Of a DNA stretch of 64,000 bases, positions 1 through 6,924 are shown piece after piece. The stretch is from Halomonas daqiaonensis (lineage in GTDB: Bacteria; Pseudomonadota; Gammaproteobacteria; Pseudomonadales; Halomonadaceae). A program made the translations under genes and the position numbers. The notes under the pieces are model-generated. The model had not been told where the DNA came from, did no database searches, and worked only from the letters and a program-made list of their open reading frames with translations. Location: the NCBI RefSeq assembly GCF_900109725.1, contig NZ_FOBC01000011.1:1-64000 (forward strand), given 5' to 3'. Every line of letters begins with the position of its first letter. The stretch's first letter is position 1.

Positions 1-180
1 CGGCTGGCCAGAGACACGCAGCAAGCCATTGATCAGCGCGCTGGATTCCCCGGCCGTGACGGCCTCGAGGCGACCCAGTGTCGCGATCACGCGTTGGCGC
101 GACTTGCCGGCCTCGTCCCGGAAGGACTCGACGAGTTTGACGTAGCGGCGCGGGCCGGATTTGGTGACTTTGACGAACAT
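1..180 (-). CDS. IS1634-family transposase, N-terminal 60 residues (cut by left edge)
   Basis: The minus strand from 180 down to 1 stays open and begins MFVKVTKSGPRRYVKLVES, followed by a QRVIATLGRLE stretch. This opening (a short beta-rich segment, then a run ending in VIATLGRLE) is the usual N-terminus of the large DDE transposases of the IS1634 group. Only 60 of an expected 500 or more residues lie inside the window, so the DDE catalytic domain cannot be inspected and it is unknown whether the gene is intact. The family assignment rests on remembered similarity of this opening. It sits next to orphan and decayed genes, as expected of an insertion hot spot. Confidence 0.7.
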   Translation of the reverse strand, partial: MFVKVTKSGPRRYVKLVESFRDEAGKSRQRVIATLGRLEAVTAGESSALINGLLRVSGQP

Positions 181-245
181 GTCATCACGATAGACCGTAG
201 GCGCTACGAATGGCAAGGTGCCACTAGAAAAACGTGTCACTACAA
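1..245 (-). mobile_element. End of an IS1634-type insertion sequence (partial)
   Basis: The transposase start at 180 implies that the upstream end of the element lies shortly after it, somewhere around 200-250. I did not identify the terminal inverted repeat with certainty because the other end is outside the window. The AT-rich stretch 205-275 is the likely junction; it contains two nearby copies of gaattct at about 259 and 275 that could be part of a target duplication or chance. The right boundary given here is therefore approximate. Confidence 0.45.
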
Positions 246-280
246 AGAATGCGGCCAGAATTCTCTAAGCTACTGAATTC

Positions 281-634
281 TCAGACCACAGGTGCGGATT
301 TCTGGCCAAAATCGGACTGGAAGTGTCGAACTCGGGAGCGGTGCATGTATATATAGTTCCAGGCTTGTGCTTCTTGATCTGCTTTTGCGGTTTGTGGCCC
401 CGGATAGTCTGAAGGAAACTCCCCAGCGCCGACGAAAGGTGATCGGCTGTATAGTAATTCATCCCTTACTCGATAGGTCGTCTTCATCAGATTCCGCGCA
501 GCTTCGAACTCGGTTTTTCCGCGGAGTTCGCGGCTCCAGTTTTTCAAGCCAACAACGGCAACTGTTGCCGTTGTTACGGCAGCGGCACCCAGCAAGATGT
601 CTTTAACTGTCGAAATAATTTCAGGAATCGTCAT
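281..634 (-). CDS. Hypothetical protein with N-terminal membrane helix
   Basis: A 118-residue protein starting MTIPEIISTVKDILLGAAA; a GTG four codons upstream (646) is an alternative start. An N-terminal segment of about 20 hydrophobic residues (roughly 12-32, ending VAVVGLKNWSREL) is followed by a charged cytoplasm-like region with FEAARNLMKTTYRVRDE. This pattern (one membrane helix, then an alpha-helical tail) recalls a family of small proteins of unknown function in gammaproteobacterial accessory regions. The C-terminus ends abruptly (FGQKSAPVV), close to the insertion element, so the gene could be truncated there. Codon use is more AT-rich than the core genes further on. No function is claimed. 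Confidence 0.6.
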   Translation of the reverse strand: MTIPEIISTVKDILLGAAAVTTATVAVVGLKNWSRELRGKTEFEAARNLMKTTYRVRDELLYSRSPFVGAGEFPSDYPGPQTAKADQEAQAWNYIYMHRSRVRHFQSDFGQKSAPVV

Positions 635-728
635 GTATGAACTCACAGCAGCTAATGCCGCTCAGCTCGCGTGGCTAAGAAATGGAGGCGAAGCCGCAAT
701 GTAGTAGACGTCGCCGTGGCTGGCCTTG

Positions 729-1193
729 TTATGCATTTTTGGCACCCAAGTCCTTCTTTGCCAGTTCAACGATCTTATTGAGTGAATTTAGGTGAGCCTC
801 ATAGTCCTCTTCATAGATGTCCCAAGAAGGGTTATCTTCCCAGTTAAGCTTCGGGCGCTCCCTAAGATTTTCGAGTACATTCTGTGCCTCGGCCGATATT
901 ACGAAAGCGCCAACATCGGTAGCTCTCTTAATCTTCCAGAACGCAGCAGTATAGTTTGATGAGAACTCAGACTCTTTTTCTAAAGGGTAGCCGTTGCCTT
1001 GTCCATAGTCTTCCTTCTTTATCTCACAGTACTGGATCACGTCATAGAGTGCGTCAATTATCTCTGCATATGCATGCTCTTTGCTATCCCACCATTTTTT
1101 CGAATAGAACTTCTTCATTGACCATCTTGCTGCCAAGTATGAGCCAAGTATTGCCGTGATTATTCCCGGTGCAATTTTTATTAGGAATTCCAT
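729..1193 (-). CDS. Hypothetical membrane-anchored protein, 154 aa
   Basis: A 154-residue protein starting MEFLIKIAPGIITAILGSYL. Residues 4-24 form one hydrophobic segment, followed by the basic stretch RWSMKKFYSKKWW, which suggests an N-out/C-in anchor. The rest is a predicted helical soluble domain rich in Glu, Tyr and Trp (KEHAYAEIIDALYDVIQYCE, then NLRERPKLNWEDN). A weak AG-rich ribosome site (aagagagat) precedes the ATG. The architecture resembles small accessory-region proteins of unknown function. Its base composition is clearly AT-richer than that of the window as a whole, consistent with acquisition together with the neighbouring mobile-element debris. Confidence 0.65.
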   Translation of the reverse strand: MEFLIKIAPGIITAILGSYLAARWSMKKFYSKKWWDSKEHAYAEIIDALYDVIQYCEIKKEDYGQGNGYPLEKESEFSSNYTAAFWKIKRATDVGAFVISAEAQNVLENLRERPKLNWEDNPSWDIYEEDYEAHLNSLNKIVELAKKDLGAKNA

Positions 1194-1288
1194 CTAATCT
1201 CTCTTGGGTGCATAGAAACAGCCACCAGCCACGCAAGGTACGAGCGTCGGATGCATTTTCCGGCACATCCGCTTTGGGTCGATAAGCG

Positions 1289-1618
1289 TCATTCGCTCAC
1301 CCCTTCGTAAAACGCCAACATCCCCGCAATCGCCTCCATCCCTTCTTTCGGCCGCTGATAGCTCCACGCCACATCCTTGTGCTCGCCAAAGGAGAAATAG
1401 CGGGCATCGCCCTTGAACGGGCAGTGGGTCACGGTCTCGGAGAGGGTAAGAAGACCCATCCGCACGTCGTCGCGGGGAATATACTGGCGCGGCGGGTAGC
1501 CGCGTTCTCGGAGTTCGACGGGGTGGGTAGTGTCGGCAAGCAGGGTGCCGTCGATGATGACCTGCGCCTGGCGGGAGTGCGGGTGCAGGGTAATGTGCGG
1601 CTCCGGGGCATCGTCCAT
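1289..1618 (-). CDS. DUF427 domain-containing protein
   Basis: A 109-residue protein that is essentially one DUF427 domain. Recognisable features are VIIDGTLLADTTHPVELRE near residues 20-38, the YIPRDDV segment, THCPFKGDARYFS near 64-76 (the family hallmark CPxKG), and the closing DVAWSYQRPKEGMEAIAGM. DUF427 proteins are small beta-barrel proteins of unknown biochemical role, common in proteobacteria and actinobacteria. The ATG is preceded by cagggaacgatc, an acceptable ribosome site. The length matches the family, so the gene looks intact even though both neighbours are relics. Confidence 0.88.
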   Translation of the reverse strand: MDDAPEPHITLHPHSRQAQVIIDGTLLADTTHPVELRERGYPPRQYIPRDDVRMGLLTLSETVTHCPFKGDARYFSFGEHKDVAWSYQRPKEGMEAIAGMLAFYEGVSE

Positions 1619-1700
1619 GATCGTTCCCTGTTGGTTATTCTAATGTTTCACACAGGGTAGCAGCGATGCACCCGGCGCGCCCTGCACTCGATGGCGGCAT

Positions 1701-1955
1701 TCAGGCCTGCAGCGTCGACAGGACGCTCCGGAAGCTTTCCAGGCCGGATTCCAGGTTCTCGATGATGTCCGCGGCGATGTCGTCGGGCTCGGGCAGGTTT
1801 TCCAAGTCGCCCTGGGACTGGTCGCGCAGCCAGAAGATATCCAGGCTGGTCTTGTCGCGCTTGACGATTTCCTCCCGGCTGTAGCGGCGCCAGCGGCCTT
1901 CCGGATTGGCCTCGCTCCAGGTCTCCTGGCGTTTATGGCGTTCGCCGGGCCGGCC
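1701..1955 (-). pseudogene. hsdM: Relic 3' end of a type I restriction-modification methyltransferase gene
   Basis: Reading leftwards from about 1955 the frame gives RQETWSEANPEGRWRRYS, then EEIVKRDKTSLDIFWLRD, then NLPEPDDIAADIIENLESG, and a stop at 1701. This closely recalls the extreme C-terminus of HsdM subunits, where a conserved KTSLDIFWL segment precedes an acidic helix. The catalytic NPPY-containing domain and the whole N-terminal part are missing, so this is a fragment of roughly 80 residues of a protein normally longer than 450. It is joined directly to the relic of rhuM upstream. No translation start is supported. Confidence 0.7.
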
Positions 1956-2521
1956 GAGCACCCGGAGGTACGCCGAGCGCTCCTTCGTCGTAGTCCTGCA
2001 AGAGCCGCCAGGTACGGGCGTAACCGAGGATCAGGCTCACCACCTCCTGCCCACATCGGAAACCAGTTCTTGCCTGGTGAGCGTCTGGCCGAGCAGCTCC
2101 ACGGCCTGCTCCAGCTCGGCCAGGCCCTGCTGGGCCAGGCCCTGCTGGGCCAGGCGGTGCTCGTTGAGGCTGTAGCCCTGGGTCAGGTGCTCGCGTAGGA
2201 CGCGGGTGGCCCACTGGCGGAACCGGGTGGCGCGCCAGGAACTGACCCGATAGCCCACGGAGATCACCGCATCGAGGTTGTAGTGCTTGAGCCTGCGCCG
2301 GACCTGGCGCCTCCCCCCTGGCGAACTACTATGAAATCCTTAGCAGTTGCCGATTCCGACAGATCTTCCTCCCGATACACATTCTTGAGGTACATCAGGA
2401 TATTTTCCGGCGTGGTCCCGAACAGCTCTGCCATTTGCTTCTGCGTGAGCCAGACCGTCTCGCCTTCCAGGCGGACTTCCACCGGCTGGCTGGCATCCTC
2501 GAAAATCACGATCTCACTCAT
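1935..2521 (-). pseudogene. rhuM: rhuM-like gene with two frameshifts
   Basis: From the ATG at 2521 the protein starts MSEIVIFEDASQPVEVRLEG, then TVWLTQKQMAELFGTT, the usual opening of RhuM-family proteins. At the C-tract 2313-2318 the frame is lost: restoring one base gives the expected continuation RRRLKHYNLDAVISVGYRV and FRQWATRVLREHLTQGYSL. A second break near 2040-2055 must be crossed to reach the family segment YARTWRLLQDYDEG. After that similarity ends and the hsdM relic begins. RhuM genes are often found inside type I restriction loci, which fits. With two frameshifts and no C-terminus it is a pseudogene. Confidence 0.8.
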
Positions 2522-2561
2522 GCAGCCTCCCTGTTCGCTGTGAAGGTTCTACCACCATGGA

Positions 2562-2603
2562 GCTACCTGGTAGCGCATGCTGCGCCTTCCCCAGGGCTAC
2601 TTC
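2562..2603. repeat. Imperfect direct repeat, copy B (relic of a fic 3' end)
   Basis: These 42 bases match 3962-4003 at 36 positions without gaps, in the same orientation. The second copy is the part of the Fic gene coding for its C-terminal LPGGGRSTRYRVAL-like segment. Here a minus-strand frame still shows a PWGRRSMRYQVA remnant, preceded by a stop. The two copies bracket the diguanylate cyclase gene. I see no other gene in the 195-base stretch 2522-2717. Confidence 0.6.
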
Positions 2604-2717
2604 GATAGGGCAGCATCGGCGAATCGCTGTCAGGAGCGGGGCTTCGCCTGGGCTCGGTCGCTGTCGGCCAAGACATCGGGCAGGGCCTGCAAGAGGTTAA
2701 CGAGGAATCCGGGCCGG

Positions 2718-3863
2718 TCAGGCGATGTGGTAGCCATCCTTGCCTCCGGCCTTCACCCGATACATGGCCATGTCGGCGTGGTGGATGATCCCCGACACGC
2801 TCATGCCCGGGTAGGGGAAGAGGCAGACCCCGACGCTGGCATGCAGGCGGAGGTCGTCCGGCACGTCGGGGAAAGGTTCGCGCAAGGCCGCCAGCAGCTT
2901 TTCCACCAGTACCGTCGCATCGCGCTCGCTCTCCAAACCGATGGCGAGCACGAAGAACTCGTCGCCGCCGAGTCGCGCCACGGTGTCGGCCTTGCGCACG
3001 CAGGCCTTCAGCCGCTCCCCCACCTGGGTCAGCAGACGATCCCCCACCTCATGACCGAGACGGTCGTTGAGGGCCTTGAAGCCGTCCAGGTCGATGAAGC
3101 AGCCAGCATGGCGCATGTCATGGCCCTGGCTGCCGGCCATCGCTTGCTCGATCCGTTCGTGGAGCAGGTAGCGATTGGGCAGGCCGGTGAGCGAGTCGTG
3201 CTGCGAGCGCTCAAGGTGGTACTGACGCTGCTGCCGGAGCTCGCGGGTCCTGAGGAACAGCAGCCGACGCTGCTGCTCCACCAGGTAGCCGGTGGTGCCG
3301 CCGATCAGGTTGGAGGAGACGATGAAGATGTCGTGGCCCAGGAGGATGTGTGGCGGGTAGTCCAGCCAGACGCCGCACACCAGGTTGTAGGCGACGAGCA
3401 GGGCCACATCGATGGCAAGCGCATGGGGAAAGCGCAGCCCGATGAAGTTGTAGGTATAGAAGGTGAGCATCATCAGGGCAGGGTAATAGTAGTGTGCGCT
3501 CTCGACGGGCAACTGCGCCTGGATAGCGATCAGGCCGACACCGGCGGCCAAGCAGACGCAAGAGAGCAGCAGCTGGGAGAAGCGCGCGAACAGCGGCGTG
3601 AAGGTCGCCAGCAGCACCAGGGCGGGCACCGTCAGGGCGGTGAGCCGCGTCGCCCAGACTCCGCCCAGGGCGTCCCCTGGCACATGCCAGATATCCAGCA
3701 GGCCGCAGAGCAGGTAGACCAGCATGCCGACGCCGATCGCCGTGCGCCCATGCAGGCGGACTCTCTCCAGGGAGTCACGCAGGAAGGCCCGCTCCAGGGC
3801 GGGGTCCTTGAAGCGCAGCGTCAAACGGCACGGGGTGGCCGGTGCCTGCTCATAAGCGGTCAT
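2718..3863 (-). CDS. Membrane diguanylate cyclase (GGDEF)
   Basis: A 381-residue protein. Residues about 40-195 contain five or six hydrophobic segments (AIGVGMLVYLLCGLLDIW, LTALTVPALVLLATFTP, LLLSCVCLAAGVGLIA and others), then a short helix and a complete GGDEF domain with DSLTGLPNR, FIDLDGFKALND and the catalytic ARLGGDEFFVLA near residue 300. An RxxD product-inhibition site (RKAD) lies five residues before GGDEF. It should therefore condense two GTP to c-di-GMP at the inner membrane under the control of an unknown signal sensed by its membrane part. The ATG at 3863 overlaps the end of the fic gene by 14 bases, so the two may be translationally coupled. The ribosome site is weak. Confidence 0.9.
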   Translation of the reverse strand: MTAYEQAPATPCRLTLRFKDPALERAFLRDSLERVRLHGRTAIGVGMLVYLLCGLLDIWHVPGDALGGVWATRLTALTVPALVLLATFTPLFARFSQLLLSCVCLAAGVGLIAIQAQLPVESAHYYYPALMMLTFYTYNFIGLRFPHALAIDVALLVAYNLVCGVWLDYPPHILLGHDIFIVSSNLIGGTTGYLVEQQRRLLFLRTRELRQQRQYHLERSQHDSLTGLPNRYLLHERIEQAMAGSQGHDMRHAGCFIDLDGFKALNDRLGHEVGDRLLTQVGERLKACVRKADTVARLGGDEFFVLAIGLESERDATVLVEKLLAALREPFPDVPDDLRLHASVGVCLFPYPGMSVSGIIHHADMAMYRVKAGGKDGYHIA

Positions 3864-5088
3864 CAAAGGGGTTCCGTTGCCGTGATGGGCTCGCCTGGTC
3901 CATCTTGCCCCGGCGGAGGCGAGGTGTCATCGTCGGTCGGATACGACCATCCAACTTGAGGGCTACCCGGTAGCGCGTGCTGCGCCCTCCCCCAGGCAAC
4001 TTCTCCAGGCAGCCCTTGGCTAGTAGATCAGAAAGGTGCCGAGTGGCGGTGGCCTTGCTGACCTTCGCGACCTTCTGGTACTGGGCGGCACTGATACCGT
4101 CCTCGAAACCCCTTTCGCCGCCATCCAGCAACCGATTGAGCACCTTGATCTGCTCCGATGACAGGCCGGCATCGGCGAAGCGATGCCAGAAGCGTGTCTT
4201 GTCCAGGGTGCGGTCGATGTCGGCCAGGGCATCCGTCAGGGTCTGCAGCAGGATGTCGAGAAACCAGGCCAGCCAGTCGGTGAGATCGGTGGTGCCGCGC
4301 TGGCTGCCTTCGAGCACCCGATAGTAGTCCTGGCGCTCGGCCAGGATCGCCGCCGACATGGCGTAGAGACGAATGCTCTGTCGGTCGGCTTGGGCCAGTG
4401 CCCAGTCGGCAATGGCACGAGCCAGGCGACCGTTGCCGTCCTCGAAGGAATGCAGGGTGACGAACCAGAAGTGGGCAATGCCGGCGCGCAGCAAGGGATC
4501 CAGAGCGGGATCGTGGCGGCTCTCCTCGAACCACGTCAGGAAGGCAGCCATTTCGTCTTCCAAAATCCCTTTTGGTGGGGCCCCGAAGTGTAATCTGGGC
4601 TTGTCGAGACACCCGGAAACCACCTGCATCGGTTCTTCGCCTCGCCACTGGCCCACCCGAAGCTTGGCCAGCGATGCCTCGGCATCAGGGAACAGCCAGC
4701 GATGCCACTGGAAGAGCCTCTCGCGAGTCAGCACCGCGTTGGGCGAGCCGATGGCATCCATCATAATCTCGGCCAGCCCTTCCGATCGCGGTGATACCGC
4801 TCTCCCCGTCTCCTTCACGCCCAGCCGCTTCGCCAAGGAGGAGCGCACCGACGCCGCATTGAGCCGCTCCCCTTCGATGGCCGAGGAAGTGATGATGTTC
4901 TGCAACAGGGTATCCAGCATCACTGCCGGATCATTGCCAAAGGGAAGGGAGCCTACTCTCCCTAACAGGATACCGAGAGACCGCCATGCCTCCTGGAGCC
5001 GGGGCTGAATCACGACGGCCCGCCAATGGAATTCAGGCCAGTCGGGCTCCTGCCAGATCCAGGTCGGCGTCGTAGAGGAAGCATTCAT
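3850..5088 (-). CDS. Fic-family protein (DUF4172-Fic-winged helix)
   Basis: A protein of about 412 residues starting MNASSTTPTWIWQEPDWPEF; a GTG three codons upstream is possible. The N-terminal DUF4172 domain (to about 100) contains the inhibitory helix motif SSAIEGERLN. The Fic core carries LHSFEDGNGRLAR near residue 220, matching HPFx[D/E]GNGR except that Ser replaces Pro; the catalytic His is kept. Residues about 310-370 form a winged helix (KVSKATATRHLSDLLAKG). Such proteins transfer AMP or a related group to a hydroxyl side chain, and the DNA-binding part suggests autoregulation through the palindrome at 5132-5173. After the normal family ending RSTRYRVAL the frame runs on for about 35 basic residues. 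Confidence 0.88.
   Translation of the reverse strand: MNASSTTPTWIWQEPDWPEFHWRAVVIQPRLQEAWRSLGILLGRVGSLPFGNDPAVMLDTLLQNIITSSAIEGERLNAASVRSSLAKRLGVKETGRAVSPRSEGLAEIMMDAIGSPNAVLTRERLFQWHRWLFPDAEASLAKLRVGQWRGEEPMQVVSGCLDKPRLHFGAPPKGILEDEMAAFLTWFEESRHDPALDPLLRAGIAHFWFVTLHSFEDGNGRLARAIADWALAQADRQSIRLYAMSAAILAERQDYYRVLEGSQRGTTDLTDWLAWFLDILLQTLTDALADIDRTLDKTRFWHRFADAGLSSEQIKVLNRLLDGGERGFEDGISAAQYQKVAKVSKATATRHLSDLLAKGCLEKLPGGGRSTRYRVALKLDGRIRPTMTPRLRRGKMDQASPSRQRNPFDDRL
3922..3951. repeat. Dispersed 30-base repeat, copy 1
   Basis: This stretch shares the block aggtgtcatcgtc at its left and cgaccatc at its right, at identical spacing, with 8187-8216; only the middle differs (23 of 30 positions match). 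It falls inside the read-through tail of fic, just upstream of the GGDEF gene. The other copy lies just upstream of the monooxygenase gene. Its function is unknown. Confidence 0.5.
3962..4003. repeat. Imperfect direct repeat, copy A (within fic)
   Basis: This is the counterpart of 2562-2603 (36 of 42 bases identical). It encodes the end of the Fic winged-helix region, so it appears to be the parental copy, and copy B a duplicated or recombined remnant on the far side of the GGDEF gene. Confidence 0.6.
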
Positions 5089-5131
5089 CGGCGGCACCCG
5101 AAGGATACGGTGAACCGAATAGGGAGATAAT

Positions 5132-5173
5132 TCGGCTCATTGATTGAGCCGAGTCATCGGGCGATTCGGCTCA
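5132..5173. promoter_or_regulatory. Candidate fic operator: palindrome plus third half-site
   Basis: TCGGCTCA at 5132-5139 and TGAGCCGA at 5145-5152 form a perfect 8-base inverted repeat around a 5-base spacer. A third direct TCGGCTCA follows at 5166-5173, overlapping the stop codon of the racemase gene. The array lies about 45-85 bases upstream of the fic start, where a repressor or activator would act. The Fic protein has its own winged helix, so autoregulation is the simplest inference; the binding protein is not proven. Confidence 0.65.
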
Positions 5174-5878
5174 AGGGTCAAGCGACCCTGCCGGAAGCGC
5201 CCGGTGCACCGCCTGCTCGGCATGTATGGCCGAGGTGTCGTAGAGCGAGACGTCGGTATCCCCCGCCTGGATCAGCAGCCCTATCTCGGTACAACCCAGG
5301 ATCACTCCCTGGGCGCCTCGCTGGGCCAGGGTGTCCACCACACCGAGGTAGGCGGCTTTTGATTCCGGCGTGATCACCCCCTGGCAGAGCTCCCGGTAGA
5401 TAACGTCGTGTATCACCTCCCGCTGCGCATCGCCGGGCACCAGCACCTCGATACCGCGCGCTTCGAGCCTTTCGCGGTAGAACGCCTGCTCCATCGTGAA
5501 GCGGGTTCCCAGCAGCCCTACGCGGGTCACGTCGTCGTCGAGCAACAGGCTGGCCGTGGCATCCGCGATATGCAGCAGGGGAATCGCGACCGTGCTCTCT
5601 ATCTGTGGGGCGACCTTGTGCATGGTATTGGTACAGAGTACGAGGAAGTCAGCCCCGGCAGCCTCGAGCGCCTGGGCCGCCGAGCCCAGTATCTCGGCGG
5701 TGGCATCCCAGTCGCCGCGGTGCTGCAGGGCCTCGATCTCGGCAAAGTCGACGCTGTAAAGCACCAGCCTTGCCGAGTGCAGGCCGCCCAGCCGCTCTCT
5801 CACCTGCTGGTTGATCAGGCGGTAATAGGTCTGGGTCGATTCCCAGCTCATGCCACCGATCAGTCCGATGGTCTGCAT
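5171..5878 (-). CDS. Aspartate/glutamate racemase family protein
   Basis: A 235-residue protein of the cofactor-independent Asp/Glu racemase superfamily, closest in layout to E. coli YgeA. It begins MQTIGLIGGMSWESTQTYYR, the family opening. The two catalytic cysteines are visible as CTNTMHKV near residue 83 and GCTEIGLL near residue 196, and each sits in one half of the pseudo-symmetric fold. These enzymes interconvert L- and D-amino acids by two-base proton transfer; the substrate (Asp, Glu or a broad range) cannot be read from sequence. The length is normal and the gene appears to stand alone. Confidence 0.88.
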   Translation of the reverse strand: MQTIGLIGGMSWESTQTYYRLINQQVRERLGGLHSARLVLYSVDFAEIEALQHRGDWDATAEILGSAAQALEAAGADFLVLCTNTMHKVAPQIESTVAIPLLHIADATASLLLDDDVTRVGLLGTRFTMEQAFYRERLEARGIEVLVPGDAQREVIHDVIYRELCQGVITPESKAAYLGVVDTLAQRGAQGVILGCTEIGLLIQAGDTDVSLYDTSAIHAEQAVHRALPAGSLDP

Positions 5879-5928
5879 GCGATCACTCGTTCAAGTGAAT
5901 AGAGGCCACGTGAACACCCGGGCTGGAC

Positions 5929-6177
5929 CTAGGCCGAAACAGCTTGCTCAAGGTACGCCGCGATCTTGTCCTTGAGGGCGAGACGCTCCTTGCGGGCCTC
6001 TTCTTCTATGTGGGTGGCTACCGGCTCGACTTCCGTCTCCATTCGATGGATTTGCCGATTTATCTCATGGTAATCCTCGGCCAGATTCGCGAAATGGGCG
6101 TCAGACTGCTTTAGGTCATGGATGCGGTCAGCATGCTGGGGAAACTCTTCAGCAAGTTCGTGCGGCGTATGGCTCAT
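5929..6177 (-). CDS. YdcH family protein (DUF465)
   Basis: An 82-residue protein starting MSHTPHELAEEFPQHADRIH. The start at 6177 was chosen because caggagtcacc places a good AGGAG site directly before it; the frame stays open upstream but without a better start. The sequence is one helical hairpin rich in charge (HDLKQSDAHFANLAEDYHEI, then RKERLALKDKIAAYL), typical of the DUF465/YdcH family of small coiled-coil proteins of unknown role. The length matches the family. Confidence 0.88.
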   Translation of the reverse strand: MSHTPHELAEEFPQHADRIHDLKQSDAHFANLAEDYHEINRQIHRMETEVEPVATHIEEEARKERLALKDKIAAYLEQAVSA

Positions 6178-6327
6178 GGTGACTCCTGGAAGAATATTGT
6201 GAGTATACAAAGTTCTACCGCACCCTATCAGCAACCATGGCCTGTCAGCCAATCAGTAGGCACGGAGCCAAAGTGCCGCATCGCTTGACACCACCGCATG
6301 GCCTGGATTTATATGGGCTTCATTTAG

Positions 6328-6341
6328 ATAGATCAGTCTAT
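6328..6341. promoter_or_regulatory. Candidate TetR operator
   Basis: ATAGATCAGTCTAT is an inverted repeat (ATAGA/TCTAT around four bases), 16 bases before the start of the TetR gene. TAGAC/GTCTA-like half sites are common for TetR-family repressors that control an adjacent transporter. The location suggests autorepression of the two-gene operon. Binding is inferred, not shown. Confidence 0.6.
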
Positions 6342-6357
6342 ATAGGAACAGCCATCG

Positions 6358-6924
6358 ATGCCCACCTCCAAGCATGACCAGTTGCTCGCCACGGCCGAGC
6401 AGCTTTTCTATGAAGAGGGGTTCCACGCCACCGGGATCGACCGCATCGTGGCGGCCGCCGGGGTGGTGCGCATGACGCTCTACAACCACTTCGCCTCCAA
6501 GGAGGCTCTGGTGGCGGCCGTCCTGGCGGCCCGCCACGAACGCTTCATGGCCAGCCTCGATGCGGCAGCGGCCGCCGCCTCGTCGGGCCAGGCGACGCGA
6601 GCCCTGGTCGATGCGCATGGCGACTGGCTGGAACGCTACAGCCAGCACGGCTGCATCATGGCCAAGGCAATGGGCGAGTTCGCCGAGCACAGCGCCGAGA
6701 TCCATGCCCTGGCGGCGGCCGCCAAGACCGACCTGCTGGCACGCCTGGAAGCCGCCGTGGCAAGCGACGGACTGAGTCACCACGCCGGCCTGGCGCGTAG
6801 CGTCTTCCTGGTACTGGAAGGCAGCAATACGGCGGTGGCCCTGCTGGGCGCGCAGACGGCCCTGTCCGACACTCGGGCGGTGGTCGACACCCTCCTCATT
6901 ACAGCACGGAGCGAGACCCGATGA
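6358..6924 (+). CDS. TetR family transcriptional regulator
   Basis: A 188-residue protein. Residues 8-55 form the TetR helix-turn-helix: LLATAEQLFYEEGFHATGID, then IVAAAGVVRMTLYNHFASK. The ligand-binding helical domain follows and is specific to this protein. The ATG is chosen because a ggaac site lies a few bases upstream. Its stop codon overlaps the start of the MFS gene (ATGA), so the pair is one operon, and the inverted repeat at 6328-6341 directly before it is a plausible autoregulatory site. Regulators of this layout usually repress their own drug or metabolite exporter; the ligand is unknown. Confidence 0.9.
   Translation: MPTSKHDQLLATAEQLFYEEGFHATGIDRIVAAAGVVRMTLYNHFASKEALVAAVLAARHERFMASLDAAAAAASSGQATRALVDAHGDWLERYSQHGCIMAKAMGEFAEHSAEIHALAAAAKTDLLARLEAAVASDGLSHHAGLARSVFLVLEGSNTAVALLGAQTALSDTRAVVDTLLITARSETR

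Noticed and set aside
2577..3959. Long plus-strand open frame of 460 codons
   Set aside because: It is the mirror of the GGDEF gene; its composition is His/Gln/Gly-rich without any domain, while the minus strand encodes a clear GGDEF protein.
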